DNA from: Prochlorococcus sp. AG-459-N19
GTDB lineage: Bacteria; Cyanobacteriota; Cyanobacteriia; PCC-6307; Cyanobiaceae
Assembly: GCA_003209375.1 (NCBI GenBank)
Contig: QCRF01000001.1
Location: forward strand, 119,316 to 183,315
DNA length: 64,000 nucleotides
Reading direction: 5' to 3'
The notes beneath the pieces were generated by a model. It was not told the DNA's origin. It ran no database searches and was given only the letters and a program-made list of their open reading frames with translations. The position numbers and the translations under genes are program-made. How positions within the stretch are numbered: position 1 is the stretch's first letter; each line of letters starts with the position of its first letter. Positions 56,502 through 64,000 of this stretch are shown piece by piece.

Positions 56502-57989
56502 ATGAAAGGTTTTGGCGAAAAAAACCAATCAAAAATAAAAAAAATATCACAAAATAAACAAACAATTAATAGTGATCAATTGATAAAGAAAGCATTCGAA
56601 CTCCAATCACGAGGAAGGAAAGTAGAAGCAGCGAAATACTATTTGTATCTTATTAAACAAAAAATAAAAGACTATAGAGTTTTTTCGAATTATGGAATAT
56701 ATCTAAAGGAGATAGGACAACATAAAGAAGCAGAATTAAAACTGAAAAAAGCCATAGAATTTAATCCAAAATACGCTAATGCATACTATAACCTTGGCTG
56801 TTTATACATTGACCAAGGAAATTTAATAAAAGCAGAAACATTTCTTAGAAAAGCAATAGATATTAAGCCAGACTTTGCATTAGCACACTATAACCTTGGA
56901 TTTATTTTAAAAGATCTGGGTAGATTAAAAGAAGCAGAGTCATATAATCGAAAAGCGATTGAAGTAGATCCTCAATTTACTGATGCATATTTGTCATTAT
57001 CAACTATTAATGTGAGTGATAAAAATCAAAAATGGGAAAATCAACTTTTTTCTGAAAATCTTTTAAAAAATAAAAATAATAGAGATTTAGTTAATATTTT
57101 TTTCGCAAGATCAAATATTTGTCATAAAAAAGGAAAATATGCAGAAAGTGCTGAGAATCTCGTCACCGCCAATTCTCTAAAACTCAAAATGCACAAATCT
57201 AACGCACAATTGTTGATCCTTAAAACAAATCAGTTAAAAGCCATAACTAATAATGTAAAAGATAATTATCAAGAATTTTCTAAGACTCCAATATCTATTT
57301 TTATAGTTGGACTGCCAAGATGTGGCTCCACATTAATTGAATCAATTATAAGTTTAAATAATGAAGTAAAAGATCTCGGAGAAGTTAATATTTTTGAAGA
57401 AGCATTTGAAGAATGTAGAAAATCAAAGCATGACTTCGATATATCTGACTCTTATAGAAATAAAATAAGAATTTTAAATAATCAAACTACGATAACAACC
57501 AACAAATGGTTATTCAATTATCAATATGCAGGCATAATTGCTAAAACCATACCAAATGCAAAAATAATCCATTGCTATAGAAATCCTTTAGATAATATTC
57601 TTTCGATTTATCGAGCACATTTCGCTGTAGGAAATACATTCTCATCTTCCTTAATTGATTGTGCACAAGTGTATTTTGATCAAGAAGAAATTATGGAAAA
57701 TTATAAAACACAATATAGAAAAGAAATATATGATCTAAATTACGATAATTTAGTAACCAACCCTTCTAAAGAAATCAAATCTTTAATTTCATGGTTAGGT
57801 TGGGATTGGAATAAAACATATTTATCACCGCATTTAAATAAACGCAAAGTACTTACAAGAAGCAATGTTGAGGTGCGTTCACCAATTAATTCAAAATCTC
57901 TTGGTGGGTGGAAGAATTACAAGGAAATGCTTAGACCTGCTATGAAAATAATTAGTCAAAAAGATAAATATAAAGACCTCAAGTATTAA
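56502..57989 (+). CDS. TPR-repeat sulfotransferase
   Basis: A 495-aa protein. Residues ~25-165 contain about four TPR units with the usual pattern (YANAYYNLGCLYIDQGNLIKAE, FALAHYNLGFILKDLGRLKEAE). The C-terminal half is a PAPS-dependent sulfotransferase with the 5'-phosphosulfate loop IFIVGLPRCGSTLIE (about 267-280) and the 3'-phosphate region HCYRNPLDNILSIY. It lies within the guaA-linked islet, with a 259-bp leader. Such proteins in picocyanobacteria are often accessory and may modify surface polysaccharide or tyrosine residues; the acceptor is unknown. Confidence 0.8.
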   Translation: MKGFGEKNQSKIKKISQNKQTINSDQLIKKAFELQSRGRKVEAAKYYLYLIKQKIKDYRVFSNYGIYLKEIGQHKEAELKLKKAIEFNPKYANAYYNLGCLYIDQGNLIKAETFLRKAIDIKPDFALAHYNLGFILKDLGRLKEAESYNRKAIEVDPQFTDAYLSLSTINVSDKNQKWENQLFSENLLKNKNNRDLVNIFFARSNICHKKGKYAESAENLVTANSLKLKMHKSNAQLLILKTNQLKAITNNVKDNYQEFSKTPISIFIVGLPRCGSTLIESIISLNNEVKDLGEVNIFEEAFEECRKSKHDFDISDSYRNKIRILNNQTTITTNKWLFNYQYAGIIAKTIPNAKIIHCYRNPLDNILSIYRAHFAVGNTFSSSLIDCAQVYFDQEEIMENYKTQYRKEIYDLNYDNLVTNPSKEIKSLISWLGWDWNKTYLSPHLNKRKVLTRSNVEVRSPINSKSLGGWKNYKEMLRPAMKIISQKDKYKDLKY

Positions 57990-58073
57990 TCAAAAAATAT
58001 ACTCTTAATTTAGTATCTGCACTTAAAAAGCTATATATAGAAAAACTCTCATTTTACGATTTCCTAAAAAAAG

Positions 58074-58093
58074 GTGACAATGTACCGTGACAA
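58074..58093. repeat. Paired GTGACAA motif, copy 1
   Basis: GTGACAA at 58074-58080 and again at 58087-58093, start-to-start spacing 13 bp. The second copy starts 48 bp before the degenerate att-like core at 58135. A near match, ATGACAA, occurs at 58115-58121. Similar paired direct repeats are typical of arm-type sites for tyrosine integrases (inference). Confidence 0.55.
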
Positions 58094-58134
58094 AAATCTA
58101 AACCTCAACTAAGAATGACAAATTGCTATAGAGC

Positions 58135-58154
58135 CACTCCGACTCAATGATTCC
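58135..58154. repeat. att-like repeat, degenerate internal copy (17/20 to guaA)
   Basis: CACTCCGACTCAATGATTCC matches 58275-58294 (CACTCCCACTCAATAGTTCC) at 17 of 20 positions. It is in the same orientation and 140 bp from the guaA copy. It lies in the 284-bp gap between the sulfotransferase and guaA, which otherwise contains only the GTGACAA pairs. Confidence 0.65.
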
Positions 58155-58214
58155 TCCCAATTTTGACGCTTCAAAGTCATTGATATCATTGACTTCTTTG
58201 AAGTGAGAAATCCT

Positions 58215-58232
58215 GTGACAAACCCGTGACAA
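58215..58232. repeat. Paired GTGACAA motif, copy 2
   Basis: GTGACAA at 58215-58221 and 58226-58232, spacing 11 bp. The second copy starts 49 bp before the guaA core at 58275, the same offset as copy 1 (48 bp). The shared 10-mer CCGTGACAAA occurs in both pairs. The two modules (pair plus core) are thus repeated about 140 bp apart. Confidence 0.6.
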
Positions 58233-58273
58233 ACCTATTGGTTCCATTTTCGATGAAATAAAGCAATTTTCCG

Positions 58274-59860
58274 TCACTCCCACTCAATAGTTCCAGGAGG
58301 TTTGCTAGTAATATCATAAACAACTCTATTAACTGAAACTACTTCATTTACAATTCTATTTGAAATTCTCTCCAAAATCTGAAAAGGGATTTTTGACCAG
58401 TCTGCTGTCATACCATCTTCACTAGATACAGAACGTAAAACTATTGGCCATGAGTAAGTCCTTTTATCGCCCATGACTCCTACAGTTTTTACAGGTAACA
58501 ATACTGCAAAAGCTTGCCAAATATCATCATAAAGCCCTGCTTTTTTAATTTCATCTCTAACTATCCAGTCTGCATCTCTCAAACAATCAAGTTTTTGATT
58601 AGTCACTTCCCCCAAAATTCTTATTGCCAGACCAGGTCCTGGAAATGGATGCCTTTTTATAATTTGATCTGGCAAACCTAAAGCAGCTCCCAATTTTCTT
58701 ACTTCATCTTTAAAAAGTTTTCTCAATGGCTCTACTAATTTAAACTGTAAATCTTTTGGCAATCCGCCAACGTTATGATGACTCTTGATTTTTACTGCTA
58801 TTCTCTCACCTGTCTTGGAATCAATATTAGTACCGGCACTTTCAATAACATCAGGATAAAGAGTACCTTGCGCTAAATACTGAAAAGGGCCCAATCTACT
58901 GCTCTCTTCTTCAAATACTCGAATAAATTCTCTACCAATAATTTTTCTCTTTTGTTCTGGATCAGTAATCCCTTTTAATTTTGCAATAAACCTTTCTCTA
59001 GCATTAATGTATTCAACCTTTATATGAAATTTCTTGTCAAAAAAATCCATTAAAAATTCTGGTTCACCTTTTCTCATGAAACCTTGATCTATGAACATGC
59101 ATGTAAGCTGATTTCCAATTGCTTTATTGAGAAGAAAAGCAAGAGTTGATGAATCAACTCCTCCTGACAAAGCAAGCAAAACTTTTTTATTACCAACTTG
59201 CGCTCTTATCCGAGGGATAGTTTCCTCTATATAGGTTTCGGTTGTCCAATCAGCCGCACAACTAGAAATACCATAAACAAAATTTTTAATTACAGTCATC
59301 CCAAACTCTGAATGAATTACTTCAGGATGAAATTGTACGCCAAATAATTTCTTAGTTTCATTTGAAATTGCTGCATGGAGCGTGTTCTCGGTATGCGCAA
59401 TTTTATTAAATCCATCAGGCAAAAAATTAATAGAATCTCCATGACTCATCCACATTATTGATTTATCTTCTACATCAGAAAGGAGATCAGATTTTTGATC
59501 TATATTAATTGGTGCTCTTCCATATTCAGCTTTTTTTGTTGCTGCGGTGACAGATCCTCCAAGTTCATTGACCATTAATTGCATTCCATAGCATATCCCG
59601 AGAATAGGAATTCCTAAATTAAAAATTTCTTCGTCACATTTCGGAGCATTTTGATCATAAACAGAATTAGGTCCACCACTCAAAATTATCCCTTTGGGGC
59701 TAATATCATTAATTTCTTCTATTGAAATGTAGTTGCTTACAACAAGAGAAAAAACATTAGTTTCTCTTATTCTTCTTGCAATTAATTCAGAATATTGAGA
59801 TCCGAAATCTAAGATTAATATGGAAGGATCTCGTTCTTTTTTTAAAGATTTTTGACTCAT
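58274..59860 (-). CDS. guaA: GMP synthase (glutamine-hydrolysing)
   Basis: A 528-aa enzyme converting XMP to GMP. The N-terminal glutamine amidotransferase has the nucleophile in [10 protein letters not shown] (C90) and the His-Glu of FHPEVIHSE. The synthetase domain has the ATP-pyrophosphatase loop SGGVDSS, and the C-terminal dimerisation domain ends in the conserved KPPGTIEWE. Full length. Its last seven codons and stop form the core of an att-like repeat (58274-58295), preserving the coding end as usual for integrations into 3' ends. It probably shares a transcript with cbiD (54-bp gap). Confidence 0.97.
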   Translation of the reverse strand: MSQKSLKKERDPSILILDFGSQYSELIARRIRETNVFSLVVSNYISIEEINDISPKGIILSGGPNSVYDQNAPKCDEEIFNLGIPILGICYGMQLMVNELGGSVTAATKKAEYGRAPINIDQKSDLLSDVEDKSIMWMSHGDSINFLPDGFNKIAHTENTLHAAISNETKKLFGVQFHPEVIHSEFGMTVIKNFVYGISSCAADWTTETYIEETIPRIRAQVGNKKVLLALSGGVDSSTLAFLLNKAIGNQLTCMFIDQGFMRKGEPEFLMDFFDKKFHIKVEYINARERFIAKLKGITDPEQKRKIIGREFIRVFEEESSRLGPFQYLAQGTLYPDVIESAGTNIDSKTGERIAVKIKSHHNVGGLPKDLQFKLVEPLRKLFKDEVRKLGAALGLPDQIIKRHPFPGPGLAIRILGEVTNQKLDCLRDADWIVRDEIKKAGLYDDIWQAFAVLLPVKTVGVMGDKRTYSWPIVLRSVSSEDGMTADWSKIPFQILERISNRIVNEVVSVNRVVYDITSKPPGTIEWE

Positions 59861-59914
59861 GTATAAAAGTTAGCTCAATTTATTTACAAAAGCATAATCA
59901 ATGAAAAATTAATC

Positions 59915-61027
59915 TTATTGAAAATAAGAAATATACTGACTGCCATAAAATCCAGGCCACCTTATTTTTCTTTTTCTATCAAATATGATTGATGCAATTT
60001 CCATATCAGTCTTTACATACCTATTTACATAAGTAAAAGAACGTTTTTCAATCGTATTTGATAATTTTTTGAATAATTTATCTGCTAAAGATTTATTAAA
60101 TCTTTCAAGTAGTAGTAGCGCTTTCTCAAGATTATCTAACTGAGATAATTCAAATATTATTTCAGATGGTACCTTTTCTTGAACGGCTAAATAAACAAGA
60201 ATCTCAATTCTTGCATCAGCTAAATGATTATGAGTATGAAAAATACCACCGGCTAATTTAATTAATTTGCCGTGATAACCAAAAAGAATTACAGTTTTAA
60301 CTTTTTTTATTGCAGCATCAACTAATAATGGTCCTATCCAATTTCCAATTTTGATTATTGGCAAGTTAATATTACAAGTTTTGGCCAAATCTAATCCATT
60401 TTCACCAATAACAAAAACAACTTTCCCTTTAAAATCATTTTGAATAAACTTTGCCAAATTAGTTTTAGCCTCTTCTAATTGATCAGGTGCAGCACTTGCA
60501 TAAGTCTCAGCAGAAGTACCAATAATAGATAATCCATCAACTATGCCAAATGACTTATTACTAGTTCTTTCAGCTAAAAACGCTCCATTAGGGAAAATAA
60601 TTTCTAATTTCAAATTAAACCCTTCAGGAATACTATCTAATAAATTTTCATATAAAACTTCTTTTGCAAAATTAGAAATGCATATCTCTGATGTATCTTC
60701 TTTTATACCTACTCCTGATCCTGCAATAATAGTTATTGGAATTGTTTGGACAGTACTATTAGGAGAAATTTTTTCTAAAGAGGCTATTGTCCATATTTCT
60801 AAGTTTTGCGTAATATCAAGGTCTAAGCCAGACTTTGCAAAGGTAATTCCTAATGCATGCGAGTTATCTTTAAGTAAACCAACAGAATGAATCTCGATTT
60901 TTATTTCTTTTTTTTCATTTGGAATTTTTATTAGTTCATAATTCTTAAATGGTAACCCTACTAGTTTTTTTAAGGCTGACCTAGCAGCCCCAGCAACCCA
61001 CAAAGGTAAAGAAAATCCTTTTTTCAA
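59915..61027 (-). CDS. cbiD: Cobalt-precorrin-5B C1-methyltransferase CbiD
   Basis: A 370-aa enzyme of the anaerobic (early cobalt insertion) cobalamin pathway, used for the pseudocobalamin made by picocyanobacteria. The N-terminal segment SLPLWVAGAARSALKKLVG, the glycine-rich IIAGSGVGIKEDTSEICI and NLAKFIQNDFKGKVVFVIGENGLDLA match the family. The C-terminal part carries FGYHGKLIKLAGGIFHTHNHLADARIEIL. The frame starts with TTG at 61027. It is followed by guaA and is divergent from the aminotransferase gene across 60 bp. Confidence 0.92.
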   Translation of the reverse strand: MKKGFSLPLWVAGAARSALKKLVGLPFKNYELIKIPNEKKEIKIEIHSVGLLKDNSHALGITFAKSGLDLDITQNLEIWTIASLEKISPNSTVQTIPITIIAGSGVGIKEDTSEICISNFAKEVLYENLLDSIPEGFNLKLEIIFPNGAFLAERTSNKSFGIVDGLSIIGTSAETYASAAPDQLEEAKTNLAKFIQNDFKGKVVFVIGENGLDLAKTCNINLPIIKIGNWIGPLLVDAAIKKVKTVILFGYHGKLIKLAGGIFHTHNHLADARIEILVYLAVQEKVPSEIIFELSQLDNLEKALLLLERFNKSLADKLFKKLSNTIEKRSFTYVNRYVKTDMEIASIIFDRKRKIRWPGFYGSQYISYFQ

Positions 61028-61087
61028 ATCAAGTAATTGAAAAATATATAATGAGAACTAATCTAAGAATGACCTATTTAACAAAAA

Positions 61088-62251
61088 GTGGCCATACAAC
61101 AAAAATTATCATTGATGATTCCTGGACCCACACCAGTTCCAGAAAAAGTACTACAAGCATTAAGTAAGCATCCAATAGGCCATCGCAGTAAAGAATTCCA
61201 AGATCTCGTAGAAAGTACCACTAAAAATTTGCAGTGGCTTCATCAAACTCAAAATGATGTTCTAACAATCACTGGTAGTGGGACTGCCGCAATGGAGGCT
61301 GGAATAATAAATACTTTGAGTAAAGGAGATAAAGTAATTTGTGGAGAAAATGGAAAATTTGGCGAAAGATGGGTAAAAGTTGCTAAAGAATTTGGCCTTG
61401 AAGTAATAAAAATTGATTCCGAATGGGGGACTCCACTTGATCCAGAAGAATTCAAAAAGATATTAGAGGAAGATAAACATAAAGAAATAAAGGCGGTTAT
61501 TTTGACTCATTCTGAAACCTCAACAGGTGTAATTAATGATCTAAAAACCATAAGTTCATATATTCGTAAACACAACACAGCTTTATCAATTGTTGACTGC
61601 GTTACAAGTCTTGGAGCTTGCAATGTACCAGTAGATGAATGGGAATTAGATATCGTTGCTTCAGGATCACAAAAAGGATATATGATACCTCCTGGGCTTA
61701 GTTTTATATCAATGAGCCAAAAAGCATGGGAAGCTGCAGAGAAATCTAATTTACCAAAATTTTATTTAAATTTAAAATCCTACAGAAAAAGTCTTTTAAG
61801 CAATAGTAATCCATATACACCAGCAGTTAATTTAGTTTTTGCTTTAGATGAAGCTTTAAAAATGATGAGAGAAGAAGGCTTAGATAATATTTTCCTCAGA
61901 CATAATAAACATAAATTAGCAATGAGCAATGCTGTAAAGGCTTTAAATCTAAAACTATTTGCTGATGAAAAGTATTTAAGCCCTTCAATTACTGCAATAC
62001 AAACAGAAGGAATGGATGCTGAAGAATTTAGAAAAACAATAAAAAATAACTTTGATATTTTACTTGCTGGTGGTCAAGATCATTTAAAAGGGAAAATATT
62101 TAGAGTCGGACATTTAGGGTATGTTAATGATAGAGATATTATTACGGTAGTTTCTGCCATCAGTAATACACTTCTTGACATAGGAAAAATTACTGCCCAA
62201 CAAGCTGGTGAAGCATTAATGATCGTGTCTAGATATCTTGATAAAAATTAA
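61088..62251 (+). CDS. Class V aminotransferase (serine/alanine-glyoxylate aminotransferase type)
   Basis: A 387-aa PLP enzyme. The PLP lysine is in VASGSQKGYMIPPG (K196) and the N-terminal MIPGPTPVPEKVLQALSKHPIGHRS is the family entry. Homologues transaminate glyoxylate with serine or alanine in photorespiration; in cyanobacteria the gene has also been named a 'soluble hydrogenase small subunit', which is a legacy misnomer. The start is GTG at 61088-61090. The choice of amino donor cannot be read from sequence. Confidence 0.9.
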   Translation: MAIQQKLSLMIPGPTPVPEKVLQALSKHPIGHRSKEFQDLVESTTKNLQWLHQTQNDVLTITGSGTAAMEAGIINTLSKGDKVICGENGKFGERWVKVAKEFGLEVIKIDSEWGTPLDPEEFKKILEEDKHKEIKAVILTHSETSTGVINDLKTISSYIRKHNTALSIVDCVTSLGACNVPVDEWELDIVASGSQKGYMIPPGLSFISMSQKAWEAAEKSNLPKFYLNLKSYRKSLLSNSNPYTPAVNLVFALDEALKMMREEGLDNIFLRHNKHKLAMSNAVKALNLKLFADEKYLSPSITAIQTEGMDAEEFRKTIKNNFDILLAGGQDHLKGKIFRVGHLGYVNDRDIITVVSAISNTLLDIGKITAQQAGEALMIVSRYLDKN

Positions 62252-62252
62252 G

Positions 62253-62450
62253 TTAAGTTCCTGGCTCTTCAACATTTCCGCCCAATTCAACAATCTTTTT
62301 TCTAAGAACGATTGATTTTTTTTCATCACCCTTTGTTTGCGCTATTGCTAGAGCAAACTCTAATTTTTCGAGTTGGTGACCACCTTCAAAAAAAGATAAT
62401 TTTTTCTTTATGCGGTTTTTATTATCTTTGTATGAAATTTGTGAAGACAT
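62253..62450 (-). CDS. Hypothetical small charged protein (65 aa)
   Basis: A 65-aa protein starting MSSQISYKDNKNRIKKKLSF. It is basic at the N-terminus and helical (HQLEKLEFALAIAQTKGDEK), with no membrane segment. It is convergent with the aminotransferase gene with one base between stops. It looks like one of the short conserved proteins of picocyanobacteria, but no family is recognised. The ATG at 62450 lies near the top of a 132-bp gap to the AbrB-type gene. Confidence 0.5.
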   Translation of the reverse strand: MSSQISYKDNKNRIKKKLSFFEGGHQLEKLEFALAIAQTKGDEKKSIVLRKKIVELGGNVEEPGT

Positions 62451-62582
62451 AAGAATTCATGCATTAATAATATTATGCCAATAAAAGGGGACATTACGGG
62501 AGGAAAACAAAAATATTATTTGACTATAAACTTAAACAAAAAAAAATTTTTCTAATATTATATTCAAACATCTTTCAAATTT

Positions 62583-63095
62583 ATGCCTAACATAAACCTA
62601 ATCTATTATCTAATTGCAGGTTGTATTTTTGGAGCTATGGCTCTAAAAACAGGTATTCCTGCGGCTCCTCTAGCAGGTGCTTTAATAGGCGCAAGCATAC
62701 TTAGCATCAGTGGCAAAGTCGACATTGCAGAGTGGCCAATCGGCACAAGAACAATTTTAGAAATCGGAATTGGAACAGTCATTGGTACATCATTAACAAA
62801 AGCCTCATTAGTTGATATTCAAAACCTATGGAAGCCAGCCATATTAATAACTTTTACTTTAGTTATTACAGGGTTAGCAATTGGATTATGGACAAGCAGA
62901 TTACTTAATCTAGATGTAATAACAACAATTCTAGGAGCTGCACCAGGAGGAATTAGCGGAATGAGTCTTGTAGGGTCTGAATATGGAGTGGGAGCTGCAG
63001 TAGCAACTCTACACGCAGTAAGGTTGATAACTGTTCTCCTAATTCTTCCTTTAGTGGTGAAATGCTTGAATATATTTGGAGTAATTAAATCTTAA
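62583..63095 (+). CDS. AbrB-type (ammonia-monooxygenase-like) membrane protein, single unit
   Basis: A 170-aa membrane protein with about five hydrophobic segments and the AbrB-duplication pattern: GIPAAPLAGALIGASILSISGKVDIAEWP, GTVIGTSLTKASLV and ILGAAPGGISGMSLVGSEYGVGAAVATLHAVRLI. Full AbrB membrane proteins contain two such units (about 340 aa); this has one, which is common in picocyanobacteria. The role is unknown; related proteins have been proposed as transporters or regulators. The preceding 132-bp gap contains no clear promoter. Confidence 0.75.
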   Translation: MPNINLIYYLIAGCIFGAMALKTGIPAAPLAGALIGASILSISGKVDIAEWPIGTRTILEIGIGTVIGTSLTKASLVDIQNLWKPAILITFTLVITGLAIGLWTSRLLNLDVITTILGAAPGGISGMSLVGSEYGVGAAVATLHAVRLITVLLILPLVVKCLNIFGVIKS

Positions 63096-63149
63096 ATTTC
63101 TATAGACATATTCACAATAAAAGATATTTTTAAATAGAGGAAAAGTTTA

Positions 63150-63602
63150 ATGAAAACATTTAAGCCAAAAAAACTAATATTATTAACTTTAGGATTATTC
63201 TCTCCTCTAGTCTTTACTGCGTCAAAAGTTAATGCAGGGTCATTTGGGGCAGAAATTTTCTGTACCATGAGAGATGGAGGAAATGATCATGAAAGTAGTT
63301 GGGATGCAGCATATACCTATATCAAGAAACAAAAAGGAGGATTTTTCAAAGTCTCACCTAAACAAGCAGCAGCACAAATTACTGAATCAGTAATTAGAGA
63401 TAGAGAAAACTTCAGCTATTGTGTTGAATACTTAGATAAACTTCACCCAAATAGAAAACTAATAAGAGATTTGGAAAAAGAAGAACAAAGAAAAGAACAA
63501 GAAGCTCAAGAAAGAGAAAATAAGAGAAAAAAATTAGAAAAAGAATTAGAAGAAACTAATGAAAATTTTTCGGAAGAAACAATTGATAGATATAGTTATT
63601 AA
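63150..63602 (+). CDS. Secreted or periplasmic hypothetical protein (150 aa), DUF6554-like
   Basis: The N-terminus has a signal peptide (KPKKLILLTLGLFSPLVFTA, cleavage expected after VNA). The mature part has a DGGNDHESSWDAAYTYIKKQ segment, two conserved-looking Cys (FCTMRDGG and FSYCVEYL) that could form a disulfide, and a C-terminal charged coiled coil (KEEQRKEQEAQERENKRKKL). A purine-rich ribosome-binding site (AGAGGAAAAG) precedes the ATG by about 6 bp. Family recognition is tentative. Confidence 0.6.
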   Translation: MKTFKPKKLILLTLGLFSPLVFTASKVNAGSFGAEIFCTMRDGGNDHESSWDAAYTYIKKQKGGFFKVSPKQAAAQITESVIRDRENFSYCVEYLDKLHPNRKLIRDLEKEEQRKEQEAQERENKRKKLEKELEETNENFSEETIDRYSY

Positions 63603-63617
63603 TTAAAACTTTTTATT

Positions 63618-64000
63618 TTATAAGCAAATACGTAAAAAGTTTCTATTGTATCCATTAACACTAGGATTAGCCCATTGCAGCAATCTAATAGCTAATCTTA
63701 AATCCCCTTCTAACCAAGCTCTTATAGCCATTGCTCTACGAGGATCATAAAATTTTTGCTTTCTGTACCAATACAAAGCATTTTCATCTGATTTATCCCC
63801 ATTACAGGAAAGACATGCAGGGACGCAATTTTCTGTTGTACTTAAGCCTCCTTGGCTTCTTGGTATTACATGGTCAATAGATTCAGATGGTTTTCCACAA
63901 TATATACAACTTTTTCCTGTAAACCTATGAATAGATTTTCGCCATTGTCTAAATCTAAACTTAGGGCATAAATCCTCTAAAAACACAGCATCATTAATAT
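63618..64000 (-). CDS. HNH endonuclease, N-terminus beyond window
   Basis: At least 122 aa. The HNH motif is SIDHVIPRSQGG...TTENCVPACLSCNGDK, with zinc cysteines in SCIYCGKP and CLSCNGDK. The C-terminal part (WYRKQKFYDPRRAMAIRAWLEGDLRLAIRLLQWAN) is a conserved extension. A GTG at 63984-63986 could start translation, but the frame remains open to the edge (INDA before it), so the protein is probably longer. It looks like a resident cyanobacterial HNH protein, not an intron- or phage-borne one. Confidence 0.8.
   Translation of the reverse strand, partial: INDAVFLEDLCPKFRFRQWRKSIHRFTGKSCIYCGKPSESIDHVIPRSQGGLSTTENCVPACLSCNGDKSDENALYWYRKQKFYDPRRAMAIRAWLEGDLRLAIRLLQWANPSVNGYNRNFLRICL

Larger units (their letters stand above)
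56275..58295. mobile_element. Putative integrated islet at the 3' end of guaA (cargo: TPR-sulfotransferase)
   Basis: A ~2.0-kb interval is bounded by direct repeats of the guaA 3' end and contains a third, degenerate copy at 58135-58154. The only gene inside is the TPR-sulfotransferase. No integrase is present, so it would be non-autonomous or decayed. guaA 3' ends are known integration hotspots for genomic islands in other bacteria. Two paired GTGACAA motifs near the guaA side may be integrase arm sites. The interpretation as a mobile element is inference from repeat structure. Confidence 0.6.

Noticed and set aside
58098..58283. 61-aa minus-strand frame between the sulfotransferase and guaA
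   Set aside because: It spans the degenerate att-like copy and one GTGACAA pair and overlaps the guaA end. No domain is seen, so it is more likely an open frame across repeat sequence than a gene.
63618..64000. HNH protein as a homing or mobile-element nuclease
   Set aside because: It carries a long conserved C-terminal extension, sits among ordinary genes and shows no nearby repeats or intron.

Overview
The window looks like a stretch of the chromosome of a high-light-adapted Prochlorococcus. It is very A+T-rich by eye and gene-dense. It carries psbX, ycf66, a high-light-inducible protein, the flv1/flv3 pair and a suf operon. It also has a permuted two-piece tmRNA whose tag reads ANKIVSFSRQTAPVAA, the type I know from marine picocyanobacteria. 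The genus call is inference from gene content, order and the tag; no database was searched.

Layout. 1-900: small proteins, including a ribbon-helix-helix regulator with an inverted repeat in its leader. 900-8.7 kb: an SLC13/RCK transporter - KtrB - KtrA operon, type II NADH dehydrogenase, PAPS reductase, type III pantothenate kinase, a bacterioferritin-comigratory-type peroxiredoxin and a phosphopantetheinyl transferase. 8.7-13.6 kb: RarA, phosphoglucomutase, a DUF4912 protein and two small genes. 13.7-18.5 kb: sufBCDS. 18.5-29.7 kb: S9 peptidase, peptide deformylase, HIT protein, SbmA-like ABC exporter, Hli, Ycf66, PsbX, YggT, biotin carboxylase, tRNA-Leu, an LpxB-like glycosyltransferase and a PRC-barrel protein. 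29.7-36.2 kb: SMC, a small LigD-phosphoesterase-like protein, a DUF883-like/holin-X-like membrane pair and an RlmL-type methyltransferase. 36.2-36.8 kb: tmRNA. 36.8-52.8 kb: aldo/keto reductase, ParA-like ATPase, ArgJ, CoaE, GatB, ThiO-like oxidase, Ndk, SpeA, AlaS, Flv3-like, Flv1-like and an FMN reductase. 52.8-62.2 kb: penicillin-binding protein 2, two nuclease/hypothetical genes, a TPR-sulfotransferase islet, GuaA, CbiD and a glyoxylate aminotransferase. 62.2-64 kb: small hypothetical genes, an AbrB-type membrane protein and an HNH endonuclease running off the right edge.

Most genes are core metabolism: Fe-S assembly, potassium and sulfur handling, CoA, glutaminyl-tRNA, arginine/polyamine, purine and cobalamin synthesis, photoprotection, cell wall and chromosome segregation. 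Packing is tight. Several convergent pairs overlap by 4-16 bp or abut, and the only clear intrinsic terminator I see follows the tmRNA.

The most notable accessory structure is a roughly 2-kb islet at the 3' end of guaA. The last ~20 bp of guaA recurs as a direct repeat about 2.0 kb away (18/20 identical), beyond a TPR-sulfotransferase gene. A more diverged third copy (17/20) lies 140 bp from guaA. Paired GTGACAA motifs sit at the same distance (~48 bp) from each of the two guaA-proximal copies. I read this as two successive site-specific integrations, leaving a non-autonomous cargo islet with no integrase in view. Other items to check are a tRNA-Leu whose anticodon folds as AAG, a free-standing LigD-type phosphoesterase domain, and two small overlapping ORFs after the tmRNA.
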